DNA from: Haliclona indistincta
Lineage: Eukaryota > Porifera > Demospongiae > Haplosclerida > Chalinidae
Assembly: GCA_964017065.1 (NCBI GenBank)
Contig: OZ024791.1
Span: 6,252,547 to 6,316,546, forward strand
Direction: 5' to 3'
Length of the DNA stretch: 64,000 nucleotides
In this document: piece after piece, positions 20,750 through 33,250 of the stretch
Position numbering within the stretch: the first letter of the stretch is position 1
Layout: each line of letters opens with the position of its first letter
Program-made: the position numbers and the translations under genes
Notes under the pieces: generated by a model
The model's input: the letters and a program-made list of their open reading frames with translations, nothing else
What the model was told of the DNA's origin: nothing
Databases searched by the model: none

Positions 20750-22150
20750 GTAACACTGTTTCACACAGGAAAAGTGATCAGATTTAGCTTACTGCCAATA
20801 TGCAGAATCATGGAAAAGTGTTAATTTGAAGTGCTGAAACTAGGCAAGTTGGGATATCAAATGAAATAGGTGATATCACCGGAAATGCCGATATCTGCAT
20901 GCCTCCACAAAAACGCTCTCCATAGAAATAACACGATAATTTGTCTATCCTGTTATGTGTTGACTAAGGTCACATACAACTGTAGTAATATTGATCAAGT
21001 TTTGAGAATGAAATATATCATAGACATATGGTTGACTATAACTAATCGCTCAGACATGAGATCATTGTTTAAGTGGTTTGGAGTGATCGTTTGCATAAGT
21101 CACACTTCTCACTTCCTGTATCATGCATGTGTGCATGCACATTGCTGTTATCGGACAATTACTAGCACATGAAGCAGTGAATTGCATCATTCTGTACGCC
21201 AATAATTTGAAGTCTGAAAAGTCTGATGCAAAGTGCTGTTGAGTCTTACTAAAATACAGCACAGCATTGTCCTTGATAACACTCGTAGCTATGAATGCAT
21301 GCTGATACAAACATTTCATCCACAATGCAATCACTGAAGTTTATATGTCTAAACAGCTTACTGAAGCCAGTTCGAATTTCCAAAATAAAATTAGCAGTCT
21401 GCATGAGTCATTTTAAAAGTGATTATACGAAATTTCTGTTTACAAGATACAACTTTGAGATGAGGTCATCTGGTCATGCTTTTCTCAGACTGCAAGGATG
21501 AACTTTGCACCAGCAGGAAACAAGCATTTTTTGTATGAAGAAAACAGGCTCGCCACATATCCACATAGAACGGAAGCATTATTGCAATACCGGTAAAGCA
21601 TGATGACCACAACTTAGTCTGCATGCGTGCAAACAGATCAGCAATGCTCATGCAGCTGAGTCTCCAAAATTTATTATCACTTTTGCAGCAGGTTGAAAGA
21701 ATAGTTACAGAGAGTACTGCAGTTGCACTTTGCATGAGACTGTTATGCAGCTAGCATAGATACTAGCTGAATTTCAACATCATACAATTTATGACTACAC
21801 ATTGTGTGTGTATGCAATCTTGCAGTATACATTTTTACAATCAACACCATCCGGAAATGCCGATATTTCGGGCTCCACAAAAACCCATGAGAAATATCAT
21901 TATAATAATATTAATGTGTTGACTTGGCTGTCACATACCGGTAGTTTAAGGACACTCGATACTACACAGCATGTTAGAGGGAATGGGATAGACCTGGTTT
22001 TTGTAAACACATGACTATGAGATCACCACTAATTGTTGGATTCCTTACTGTCACACCTTATATACATGCACACCCAATGCATTAGTACACACAACATGCA
22101 TAATACTGTTGTGCATTGTATGCAAAAAATGCACAATCAAGGAATCTGCT
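20750..22150. repeat. 1.4-kb dispersed repeat, copy A (intergenic)
   Basis: This stretch is highly similar, with small indels, to 28883-30248 in an HFM1 intron, starting at TGTAACACTGTTT and ending at GCACAATCAAGGAATCTGCT. Each copy contains two occurrences of CCGGAAATGCCGATAT followed by CTCCACAAAAAC, about 970 bp apart (20878 and 21850), so the element may itself be a diverged direct duplication or carry LTR-like ends. No open frame with recognisable protein is found on either strand. Class unknown. Confidence 0.75.
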
Positions 22151-23048
22151 CATTGGTGCATCATTCATGGCATTGATATTGCAGCATACAAATGCGGGTT
22201 ATAGCAAAGATTTTCGCATCATCTCTACAAAGCTAAAGCACAGCTTTCAAAATTTTCAAAGAGGCAGGCTCAGCTGAGACAATGGCTTCAGAATATATCC
22301 GGTTTACACAAACTAGTTTTGTCAAGGTCAGAGGAGGAATGCAGCTCAGCTGAAAATCTTTTGAAATCTGGTTCTCTTATTTCTGTCATCTCTTCACAAA
22401 GGCAGCAGCCAAGAATTGAATACACTGTTAATACCACAAACAGGAAGACATTGATTTGGAAATTGGTGCCCAGACATAAAGCACATTGCATTTTTAAAAC
22501 ACACCAGTAGTTATGTCAACACAGTCAAAAATCTGCAGTGACCTAAATTGCTTAAATAAAAATGTATACACACAAGCTAACTGGTTCTTCTTTCACTCAT
22601 CATGAGCTTGTATCATCTCACATCACTGTTTTGATAATGCGAAAGGCACTTTTAAAACAGGTAGAATGCACGCTCTAGGTCAATGCCTACTGCACCACAC
22701 CTTGAGCTGCATGCAGTTGATGAAGATGGAGTATAACATGAACATATACATCAATCACATTTTCACGCCATGTAACAAACAGGAAATACCAGACTGCCGC
22801 CCTACTAATAACAGTGTAAACAGAGATTGTAAGAACACACTATAGTTTGCAAGCTATAAGTAATTATCGTAATTGCACAGAATAACAATGACATCATTGG
22901 TCTTCCATATGCTCTCAGAGAAGGAATCGAGTGCACTTTTGCTAAAATATATTGTGTGATGACATCACGAAAAACAATGATAATAATATTCACACTGCAT
23001 GATCAATGCAATCTTGAATTATGAAGTCAGTATGTATAATAATTATGA
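22151..23048. other. Gene-free interval between repeat A and IFT20
   Basis: About 900 bp of AT-rich sequence in which I see no conserved coding segment, RNA gene or clear repeat. Short open frames on both strands have no recognisable content. The right end probably holds the IFT20 3' UTR. Confidence 0.5.
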
Positions 23049-24117
23049 CTAGTTTACTCCAAATCCTTCAATAAAGTCAGTTTGTTCTTTGTCTATCTGT
23101 AAGAGTGATTCATATTCCACACGCAACCTGCAGGGGACATGTGTAATGAGAGAACCACATGCAGGGCGGTCTGGTCAAGTGTTAGATAAAAATACTCAGG
23201 TGTTATTATAAGCCACTAGGAGCACAGGTTTGGTGCTTCCAGTGCATCCGGTTTACACAAAACTTCTCCGCCTTTAACCGGAGTTTGCATTCTATATCAT
23301 TTTCTCACACATGCCTAAAACGGAATTTTAATATGGTCTTTCTGTGCAAAGTGCAGACATAAACAGCTGAGTTGGGCTAGCTTGTGTATTCAGTACAGGA
23401 AATGGCCACTTGAGGTAGCAGATAATGGACAGTGATAATAACATGAAAACACCAATGCCATGAGATCATACACATTACTATGGAATCTTTCACTGTAGTA
23501 GCAACAACAGAGAAGGCAGGGGGAGGTACTATGCCATACTGTAGGGATAGCTAGGGGTCATATGTACCAACCTCTCAAGTTGCATTTTCTTCTCAGCTAT
23601 TAGTGCATGAAGTTGCTGTTTTTGAGATTCCCTCTCTTTGGCGATGGACTTTAGTTTATTGTGAGTGCCTATTGCCTACAATGAACAAATACATTAGCTA
23701 GTTGTGTGCTGGTATGGTAGAAGTAGACATGTTATCCTATTATCATAAATGTACAGATATAAAAGGAGGAGGAGCAAGAAGACAATTGACTCTTTTATCC
23801 ATACCTTTATCTTTTCTTTCTCGACTTGTTTTGCAAGAGAGTCAACTGTACCCATGAAGCTACCAACAAGACCTTGAAATTCAGATATTCCTAATAGTGA
23901 AAGCAATACAAAGAAGGACTTCTGTAAACAACTCGATCATGACGTCCACTAACAGACATTATAACTTTGATGCTCTTCTCGGTTACTTACTCTCTACAAA
24001 GTCTTTACACTCTTCCTTTAGTTCTTGTGTCTGTTCGGCCGTTTCAGGCTCCACGACCCGCACTTTAGACAGTTCATCGAAGAAGAATCCCTCAAGCGGC
24101 TGTGCAGGTACGGCCAT
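23049..24117 (-). CDS. IFT20: Intraflagellar transport protein 20
   Basis: A small multi-exon gene with start at 24115-24117 and stop TAG at 23049-23051. Encoded segments match IFT20 in order: [91 protein letters not shown] and [12 protein letters not shown]. The protein is about 130 residues, the family length (human 132), and is nearly all coiled coil. IFT20 is an IFT-B subunit that also acts at the Golgi in sorting ciliary membrane proteins. It is head-to-head with HFM1, 205 bp between ATGs. A longer reading from 24402 overlaps HFM1 coding sequence on the opposite strand and was not chosen. Confidence 0.93.
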
Positions 24118-24322
24118 GTTTGTTTGCCCGAGAGGGGTGTTTCCATAACAACGAATAAACAAATTAACCAGGGGCCCCCTCGCGGCAACGTGGCCCGCCA
24201 GTATGGGACCAATCAGGTAAGCCAGGACACTGCTGTTACCATGCCAGTGGTTTGAATTTGCGCGCTTTTCTGCTGTAGCCACAGGACATACATTGAGACG
24301 AGCTAGCTGTTCAGTTGTTCTA
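24118..24322. promoter_or_regulatory. Shared promoter region, IFT20 and HFM1
   Basis: 205 bp between divergent start codons. Includes GGGACCAATCAGG (CCAAT box) around 24206. Role inferred from position. Confidence 0.45.
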
Positions 24323-27256
24323 ATGGCGGCTGCATACGTACCGCCCCCACCAGAGGACGAGTTGCTAGACCCTTTGCTGCTATCACAAACTGTCAAATAC
24401 AAAAGGCCAAGCTACCAACTAACTGCTACCTCTTATGGACAACCTTCCACACATAGCAACTATGGCTACAAGCACTCCACTTATCCTGCAGGGTTTGGAG
24501 GAGATGCATTCATTGACTCGGCCTACTTCCAGCAACAAGGTTACTACTGTATTGACTCGTACTTTGTACTTTATTTATCTTAGTGTAGATAGCAGAGCTC
24601 TCAGCCAGCATTCTCTACAAGCAGGTCCATTCACTCCATTAGCTTCCAGACAACAGTCTGAGCAATGCTGGACAACACCTTCTACAGAAGACCTTAGGCT
24701 GGACTTCACATGTGAGAACAACACTATCTTGTACTGTTTGCAACTATACACTTACAATGTGTGAACATTATTATCTCAACTGCTTATAGATGATGACCCT
24801 ACTGCTGTTAGTGGGAAAAGCACGATTGGTTTACGCTCAGTAACTGAAATACGTATCCTAGCTACATAATATTATTCATGCATTTCAAACAAGTTTCAAC
24901 CTTAACATCACTTCAGCTGAGCGATATCGTACTGTGTTTAGTCAATATTCACATTTCAATCTAGTTCAGTCAAAAGTTTTTGATGATGTATGCCTAGTTC
25001 TAATAATATGCTATGACACTATATTGGTGTGCTGTAGGTAATGTATACTGATGCCCCAATGGTAGTCTCTGCTCCTACTGGTAGTGGTAAGACGGTGCTG
25101 TTTGAGCTAGCCATCATCCGCCTGATGATGCAGCTTGGAGAGAACATCACACAGGCTAAGATTGTCTACGGTAAGATGAGGACATTTCTTTGTTCACTCC
25201 TCCCTTCATTAATCTGTCTAGTTGCCCCCATCAAAGCTCTATGTAGTGAGAGACACGACGACTGGCAGGCAAAGTTCGGTCCCTTGGGTCTGCACTGTTC
25301 AGAGCTCACCGGAGACACTCAGCTTGACGACTACTTTGAGCTTAAGAATGCTCAAATCATCATGACCACTCCAGTGAGTTACCCACTAGCTCTAGCTTAT
25401 GGATCACTGGTTTACTCTATTGTTACTTTTTACCTGATTATGCAGATTGCATCATCTGTAGACTAGATCATGTTTGTATTTGCAGACTTCTTAATCAGAT
25501 TAATCATGTTCGGAATTTTATTTGTGGCTGTAAAATCATGGCAGATTAATGTTATCTTCGATAGTGACAGATTAAATATTTGCATGTAGTGATATCAGTA
25601 ACCCAGGAAGCAGTTCACTCTACCAGTAATTGCATTATTGTGCACCTGCACCATGTGCTTCATTATCATAGTGTACTTGTACATAAGAATGTGTATACAT
25701 GGTTGAACTACAATACTCTGTGGCTTAGTGTAGGTGTAGTTTAGTGTGTGTCAGATCTTTCTCGGAAAAATGATCACATTGTTAAAGTTGCTGCTCTTCT
25801 GTAGGAGAAATGGGATAGCATGACACGAAGATGGAGGGATAACCAATCACTGGTGCAGCTAGTCAGACTGTTCCTCATTGATGAGGTGTGTGTGTGTGAT
25901 GTAAGTTTACTTGATGATTATTGTACATTATGTAGATTCATCAGCTCAATGATGAGACGCGAGGCCCTACAGTGGAGGCTATTGTGAGCAGGATGAAGAC
26001 CATCAGGTCCTCACTGGCTGCTACCCAGTCCACTGACAGTGGCGGACCAATGCTCAGGTTTATGGCTATCTCAGCTACTATACCTAACATTGAAGATGCG
26101 AGTTGATACAGCACATTAAAAAATAATTTTGAATTTTCTGTTTTCAGGTTACTGCTTGGCTGGGTACCGAGGATCATCCAGCCGTCAGTCACTGGTAAAT
26201 TTGACAAAGTAGTACATGTAGAAGTTTAGATTACTTTTTCTGTTTTTTTTTTAGTATTGATGAAAGCCATCGTCCAGTCCAGCTGCATCGCGTGGTGTTG
26301 GGCTATCCTGATGCTACCACTGACTTCAAGTTCAATCTCTCTCTGAACTACAAACTGGGCAATGTAATACACACTTACTCTGAGCAGAAACCCACTCTAG
26401 TGGTTAGTACCAACAGTCTAATGATAGCTAGTCTCACTCACATGTTCAGTTCTGTGCTACTCGTAAAGGAACTCAACAAGCTGCTCAGATACTGGTCAAG
26501 GATGGTCGGTTTATTTTAAATGCTGCCCACAAGAGGAGGTATGATCTAAACTATATCAATGCACCAATAGTCAATGTGTTGCAGGCTGCAGAGTGCTGCC
26601 AGTGGACTCAAAGAGAGCAAGTTGAGAGGTGTGTTAGTGTCGTGTACTGTACATGTGATTATGCTTACATCACTGTAGAGTTGCTGGTGTACGGAGTGGG
26701 TTTCCATCATGCTGGAGTGGAGACTGGTGACAGGAAAGCTGTCGAGAGTCTGTTCGTATCAGGAGAGCTTCCAGTGCTATGTAAGGAGACTATGATAGCA
26801 TGTTTAGCATGTTATCATTGCATTCCTCTCTTACACAGTCTCAACAAGCACACTAGCCATGGGAGTAAGTTTGTGCATTCCTATTTTTCACCCCACTCTC
26901 TTAGGTCAATCTTCCAGCTCACCTAGTGGTCATCAAATCCACACTGCACTATGTTGGTGGAGGGTTCCAGGAATACACAGAGAGTCAAATACTGCAAATG
27001 ATAGGTCGAGCTGGACGACCACAGGTTAGATGATAAAATACATCTGGTGATATGTGTTGTTTTGCTATAGTTTGACAGTACAGCCACAGTTGTTATTATG
27101 ACAAGAAATTCAACTAAGGTAAAATAGCATAATTATATTCACACTCAACTACCACTATGTGCTGTGTAGAGGAAGTATGAAGCACTATTAGGAGGGACAC
27201 AACTAGTGGAGAGCAAGTTAGTCTACAACATGTCACTCACTCACTCACTCACTCAC

Positions 27257-27307
<51 letters not shown>

Positions 27308-30300
27308 CTTCATGCTAACCTAATAGAGCATCTATGTGCTGAAATTGTCTTGCACACCATCACTGATGTCTCTATTGCTCTCGACTGGCTCAAGTCTACC
27401 TTCCTCTACATTCGTATCAAAAAGAACCCTATATACTACAGTAAGAACATTCCGTTTATCGTTCCATAATTTTTCATTTTCTACAGGAATTCCTGAGGAC
27501 CTTAAAGCAGAGAGTTTGGAAGAGAAGCTACAAGGTACAACATGTCATGCGTGTGCAATAATGTGATGTCATCTTGCAGAGATGTGTCTGAAGGATCTCA
27601 ACTTGTTGGAAGATAATGGACTCATTACTATCCAGGAAGGATTTATACTGTCACCAACAGGTGAACATGTGTATTTTGCTCAACTCTTTCTAATGATATT
27701 TTCTCTGTTTCAGAGACTGGAAAGATGATGGCTCGCTACTGTGTTGCGTTCGAGTCAATGAAGCTGTTCCTTAGTCTGAAAGGAGTGGAGAAGCTTGGAG
27801 ACTTGGTACTGCTGACGTGATGTATTGTTGCTGCATTCTTTGTCGTTGCTACAAGGTTGATATGCTGTCAAAGTGTCGTGAGTTTGACGACATCCACCTG
27901 AGAGTGAATGAGAAGAGAACCTTGAACACTCTAAACAGAGACAAGACCAAGCTGACCGTCAGGTAAAGCAACGTCCAGTTACACATGCATACTGTACTGT
28001 GATTTACAGGTTTCCAATGCCTGGGAAAATCAAGAGTACAGATATGAAAGTCAATTGGTAAGCTAACTTGGATTATTTCTCTATTTCATATGTTTTTTCA
28101 TAGCCTTATGCAAGCTATGTTGGGTTGTCTACCAGTTCAAGAGTTTGCTCTCAATCAAGACACGCAGGTTAGATAAAACGTAAACTTCTCAAATTTTTGT
28201 ACCATACCTTGTCATCAATAGAAAATCTTCAGAGCTGCGAGTAGACTGGCTAAGTGTAAGTATAATCATTTCTGTTTTTGTGGGACGGATAAGCTTAAAA
28301 TTTTACAACAATTGTGTATTTTGTGATAAAAGCACCAAACTTGCTATACATGTTACTAAAGGTGTTACAAATAGGTTTAGATATTGGGTCAGGGCCACAC
28401 CATAGTTTTAACCCTTGGTCTTAAACATGTTAATTAATGGTTAATTATGTCTCATAAATTTCAACAATCCAAAATGCAAAATTTCACAGTTATGGTGGTG
28501 AATCTCTAAATGCATTGATGAGGAAAGTGAATTATTATATTTTCATGAATAATTCGTTTCATTTGGTTATAATTAATTCTGGTATAGCTAATTGACTAAG
28601 ATAAAGCGGTGATCGTCTTACCCTTGATACTCAAAAGTTTTTACAAATTATGCTGCAGTAGAGACAGTCAGAAGTTTATACTAAAAATAAGCAGCAGATA
28701 TAGCAACTTTACATTGGAAGCCATGGCAAGATAAATCAAGCACTTAGTGCAATACATTATTGTCAAGTTCTTCTCTTTAGAGTCAAGACAATAACCACCT
28801 TCAGCTTTAGACATTTAGCAGCACTAGCAGTCCGTACTGATACATATTTAAATTTGTTAAAGTTTTATGTCTCTTAGCTCTGTAACACTGTTTTACACTG
28901 GAAAAGTAATCATATTTAGCTTTCTGCCAGTGTGCAGAAATCATGGAAAGGGATAAAATTAGAATGATTTGAAGTACTGAAAATAGGCAAGCTGGGTTAT
29001 CAAATGAAAATAGGTGATATCCCCGGAAATGCCGATATCTGCATGCCTCCACAAAAACGCTGTCCTTAGAAATAACACGATAATTTGTCTATCCTGTATG
29101 TGTTGACTAAGGTCACGTACAACTGTAGTAATATTGATCTGAGACAAACGATTGACTATAACTAATTACTCAGACATGAGATCATTGTTTAAGTGCTTTG
29201 TAGTGATCGTTTGCATAAGTCACACCTCTCACTTCCTGTATCATGCATGTGTGCATGCACATTGCTGTTATCGGACAATTACTAGCGCATGAAGCAGTAA
29301 CTTGAATTGGATCATTCTGTACGCCAATAATTTAAACTCTGATGCAAAGTGCTGTCATGTCTCACAGCACAGTATTGTCCTTGATAACACTCGTAGCTAT
29401 GAATCCACATTGCAATCACTGAAGTTTACACATAGAGCTTGCTGAAGCCAGTTCGAATTTCCAAAATAAAATTAGCAGTCTGCATGAGTCATTTTAAAAG
29501 TGATTATACGAAATTTCTGTCTACAAGATACAACTTTGAGATGAGGTCATCTGGTCATGCTTTTCTCAGACAGCAAGGATGAACTTTGCACCAGCAGGAA
29601 ACAACCATTATTTTTTGCTTGGACAAACAGGCTCGCTGTATGTCCACATAGAAGCATTATTGATTTGCATGCAATAATGCATGATGACCACAACTTAGTC
29701 TGTATGTAGGAGTACATGCAAACAGATCAGCAATGCTCATGCAGCTGGGTCTCCAAAATTTATAATCACTTTTGCAGCAGCTTGAAAGAGTAGTTGCAGA
29801 GAGTACTGCAGTTGCACTTTGCATGAGACTGTTATACAGCTAGCATAGATACTAGCTGAATTTCAACAACATCATACAATTTATGACTACACATGCAATT
29901 ATGTGTATCCAATTTTGCAGTATAAAGCCTATTACAATCAACACCATCCGGAAATGCCGATATTTCAGCCTCCACAAAACCCATGAGAAATATCATTATA
30001 ATATTATATTAATGTGTTTACTTGGCTGTCACGTACCGGTAGTTTAAGGACACTCGATACTACACAGCATGTTAGAGGGAATGGGAAAGACCCGGTTTTT
30101 GTAAACACATGACTATGAGATCACCACTAATTGTTGGATTCCTTACTATCACACCTTATATACATGCACACCCAATGCATTAGTATACGCAACATGCATA
30201 ATACTGTTGTGCATAGTATGCAAAATTGCACAATCAAGGAATCTGCTTTCTCACATGCAAAATATCAATGTAGCTATAATCATTGTAACTGTATTGTTAT

Positions 30301-33109
30301 AGCGGATGCAGTGTATGGTGTGGAGCTTGATTTTAGCAATAAAATATCAATGTGCAAAGTGGTAGTCAAGCACATCATCAAATGCATTATCAACAAGTTT
30401 TAGGAAAAAGAATGGGTAGATTAAACTTACTTTCTCGAGGTTTTCAGTATCATGCAAAAAGCAGTGTAAAGTGATGTAATTGCAACAAAGTTTATCGACT
30501 TTCATTCACACATTGCTTGTAACATGCTTTCAATCAATGAATCTTATCACAAAATGCACGATTTTTCAGCTTAGCCTAGCCGCCCCACTATTATGAAGTA
30601 ATGCTTGAATTTTTTCACAGGTCTGATGGAGCTGCAATGGCTGAGTAGTAACTATCGCTGTTTGCTCAATGCTCTCCTACTCCATAAGTGTGCACAAGCT
30701 AGGTATGATACTGATGTACTCATTCTATGTGGTTTGAGTGAGCTCTCACAGATTATGGGAAAACTCAAAGTACGTGTCAAAGCAGCTCGACAAGATTGGT
30801 AAGTGTGTTAAAAATTTTCTCATGCATGCTCAATTTTAATTTTTTTACTGTTACTCAGGTGTGACACTCAGTACAGTGCTAGTGAATGCTGGCTACACCA
30901 CATTTGACAAACTGTTGGAGGCTAACCCAAGAGAGCTGGAACTTGTCGTCAACAGACATCCTCCATTTGGCAACCAGGTCTGCTGCTACCAATCACTCTA
31001 ATATCCACTAATAATAATGTAGGTCAAAGATGCAGTCAAGAAGCTACCTCGATATTCTCTGAGCATTGAACAGGTAGTGAACACATACTTGTACACACTG
31101 ACCTACATACCATCCTACTGCAGTCATCTATCATGGCTCCTCATCAAGCTGATATAACTGCTAGCGTACACCTCATCAATCATGCCCAGCTGAAGGAGCT
31201 GCCTCGCACCAACCACACTGTAGTGCTGTTGATAGGAGACTCTGACAACAACGTATGTGTCAAGCAAAGAATCATGTAAGCAGAATACATCCAATAATAT
31301 AAAATTATCCACTATAATTTATCTGAAGGCATTCTCAATTATTGCACTCTGGTGTATTGTCTAAAAGAGTGACTGTACTGAGATCAGCATCTGCTCCACA
31401 TGACCTGCACTGTCACCTCATCAGCTTGGAATACGGTAACACAAATTATTGAAATACTGTACTTGTTTTACTACATGTCCTACTCTTTCAGTTGGTCTAG
31501 ATGTTGAACAAACATTCACTCCACAGTACAGTATCTCATCAATGCCTCCACCAAAACCACCAGCTAATGTCAGCACAATTACAACAAAATATTATTACTG
31601 ATTCCTTATCATACAGGCTGGTGCGTCTTCTAGTGAGCAAATTGCATTGAATAATACCAGCACATCCACCAGTAGTACCAAAGGTACTAGCTACCCTCAG
31701 TCATTAAGACTCACTATGTAACGCCTTATGTACTGTATTGTAGGTAAAGCTAGCTCTTCATCCGGAAAAGCAAGATATCGTCCTTGCAGCCATCGGTGCA
31801 TCAACAAGACCATGTATCCACTAATGCATTCAAACTAACCATTATGTCAGTTCATGATTGTACACTACTTAACAATTCTTAGCTGTGGTCATGAGTGCTG
31901 TAAGTATGGACTCGGTCTGCTTCCAGCATCGCCATCAACGTCACAAAAACCCAAAGTAGCACCTTCGGTAAAATTTAATAATGGAATATTCTCAACACAA
32001 TGTTTGTGAATTGTCTATTAGGTTGTGAAGTCAGCTACCACCACACCCAAAGCAAAGACCAGTTCTATGTCTTCCACTACCACTCCGAGACAGCCAAAAT
32101 TTAACAGTGTCATGAAATCGCACATGAGTGAGCTGCACGCTAAGGTACAATCCATCCCACCTACCCCTCACTTGAAACGGTTCAAGGTCTCTTCCACTGA
32201 CTACCGTGACTATGTCACTCCTTCAACCATGCAACAAAAATACAGCTATACACCTCTGAAGGAAAAACTCAAACGCAACTACGCTTTATCCAATCCTTCT
32301 TCGTCTTCTTATTCCACTCCTTCAACCTCTGGTTCCATGCCATCCACCTCCTTTGATATTCAAGATGGTTTCTCTTGTGAAGAAAATCACAACGACGACC
32401 TCCAGTTCTTATCAATGGATGACTTTTGTGACTTTGAGGACGAGTGGAACGAGGAAGATACTGTTCCACAGATAGTGCCTGATAGTACTGCTGCTATCTA
32501 CTTCAGTGATACATCACGACTGACAACACAATACCAATCCACTCCTGCTACATCTCCCAAACAAGTATCTCTTCCTTCTCCAGTAAAACACACAACTAAA
32601 TCATCCTCATTTATGTTCCAAGCACCCCAGCTCCCTAAAGTTCTTTCTGACATACAGCTACCAAGATCTAGTGTTTACTCGTATAGTAGTATCGACAGCG
32701 CCATGACGCTACCATCATACACACAACGAAAAAGACCACTGAGTGCAACTGGATTCGATCAAGAAAACATCCCTCATCTGTTCTCCTCCGCTGGTGTCAG
32801 TTCTGGTGCATCCGGTTCAGCTCAGTCTCCTGCCAAGCAACTCCACACCACTGCTACAGCCCCTACCTCCAAGTCACCAGCATGGATGAAGCCAGTGCCT
32901 CAAAGGTAAGACATAAATACATATTCAGATAACAAGAGCTATGTGTATCGGTTACAGATCAGTAGCAAGTTCATCCATCCCGTCTTTCTTCACAGCTGGA
33001 CCAGTAAAGTAAGTTCATGTGATGTTATTATCAAGTAATAATTATCTCTGACAGTCCTCAAGATGACCAAGCAGATCTATTTGACAATGTATTTGCTGGT
33101 ATATTCTAG
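24323..33109 (+). CDS. HFM1: Meiotic ATP-dependent DNA helicase HFM1/MER3
   Basis: A Ski2-like helicase with more than 20 exons. Motif I is SAPTGSGKT (about 25070), Ia VAPIKALCSERHDDW, II LIDEIHQLND, III AISATIPNIED, then a RecA2 domain with YGVGFHHAGVETGDRKAVE, LAMGVNLPAHLVVIKST and motif VI QMIGRAGRPQFDSTA. The winged-helix and Sec63-type domain follows (LIEHLCAEIVLHTITDVSIALDWL; VNEKRTLNTLNRDKTKL). A zinc-binding segment near 31780-31905 (CRPCSHRCINK, CGHECCKYG) matches HFM1. The tail is Ser/Pro/Thr-rich (32025-32909) and ends DLFDNVFAGIF, like human HFM1 (LLGIFDGIF). HFM1 promotes interfering crossovers in meiosis. A long intron (about 28260-30620) contains repeat copy B. Tail-to-tail with PNLDC1. 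Confidence 0.95.
27237..27304. repeat. (TCAC)n(TC)n microsatellite in HFM1 intron
   Basis: A short TCAC tract passes into an uninterrupted TC tract that ends directly at the acceptor CAG (about 27306), so it serves as an unusually long polypyrimidine tract for the exon encoding LHANLIEHL. Confidence 0.9.
28883..30248. repeat. 1.4-kb dispersed repeat, copy B (HFM1 intron)
   Basis: Same orientation and order as copy A at 20750-22150, with scattered substitutions and short indels. It occupies most of the longest HFM1 intron and explains that intron's length. Confidence 0.75.
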
Positions 33110-33250
33110 TATGCACTATGATGTATCATACATGTACACATACCCAACTCATGAAGTGTTATGAAACTAAAGAAGCTGACAAAGTACATATCTCTAATGA
33201 CAGTCATAAAATCCGTGCAGAACTAGACCAAAGCAACACTGCTATTAGTA

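Noticed and set aside
23983..24402. Longer upstream reading for IFT20 (start at 24402)
   Set aside because: The extra residues are the antisense of the HFM1 first exon and do not match IFT20; the ATG at 24115-24117 gives the family length.
27206..27469. Ser-Leu repeat protein
   Set aside because: Translation of the TC microsatellite in an HFM1 intron joined to the following exon.
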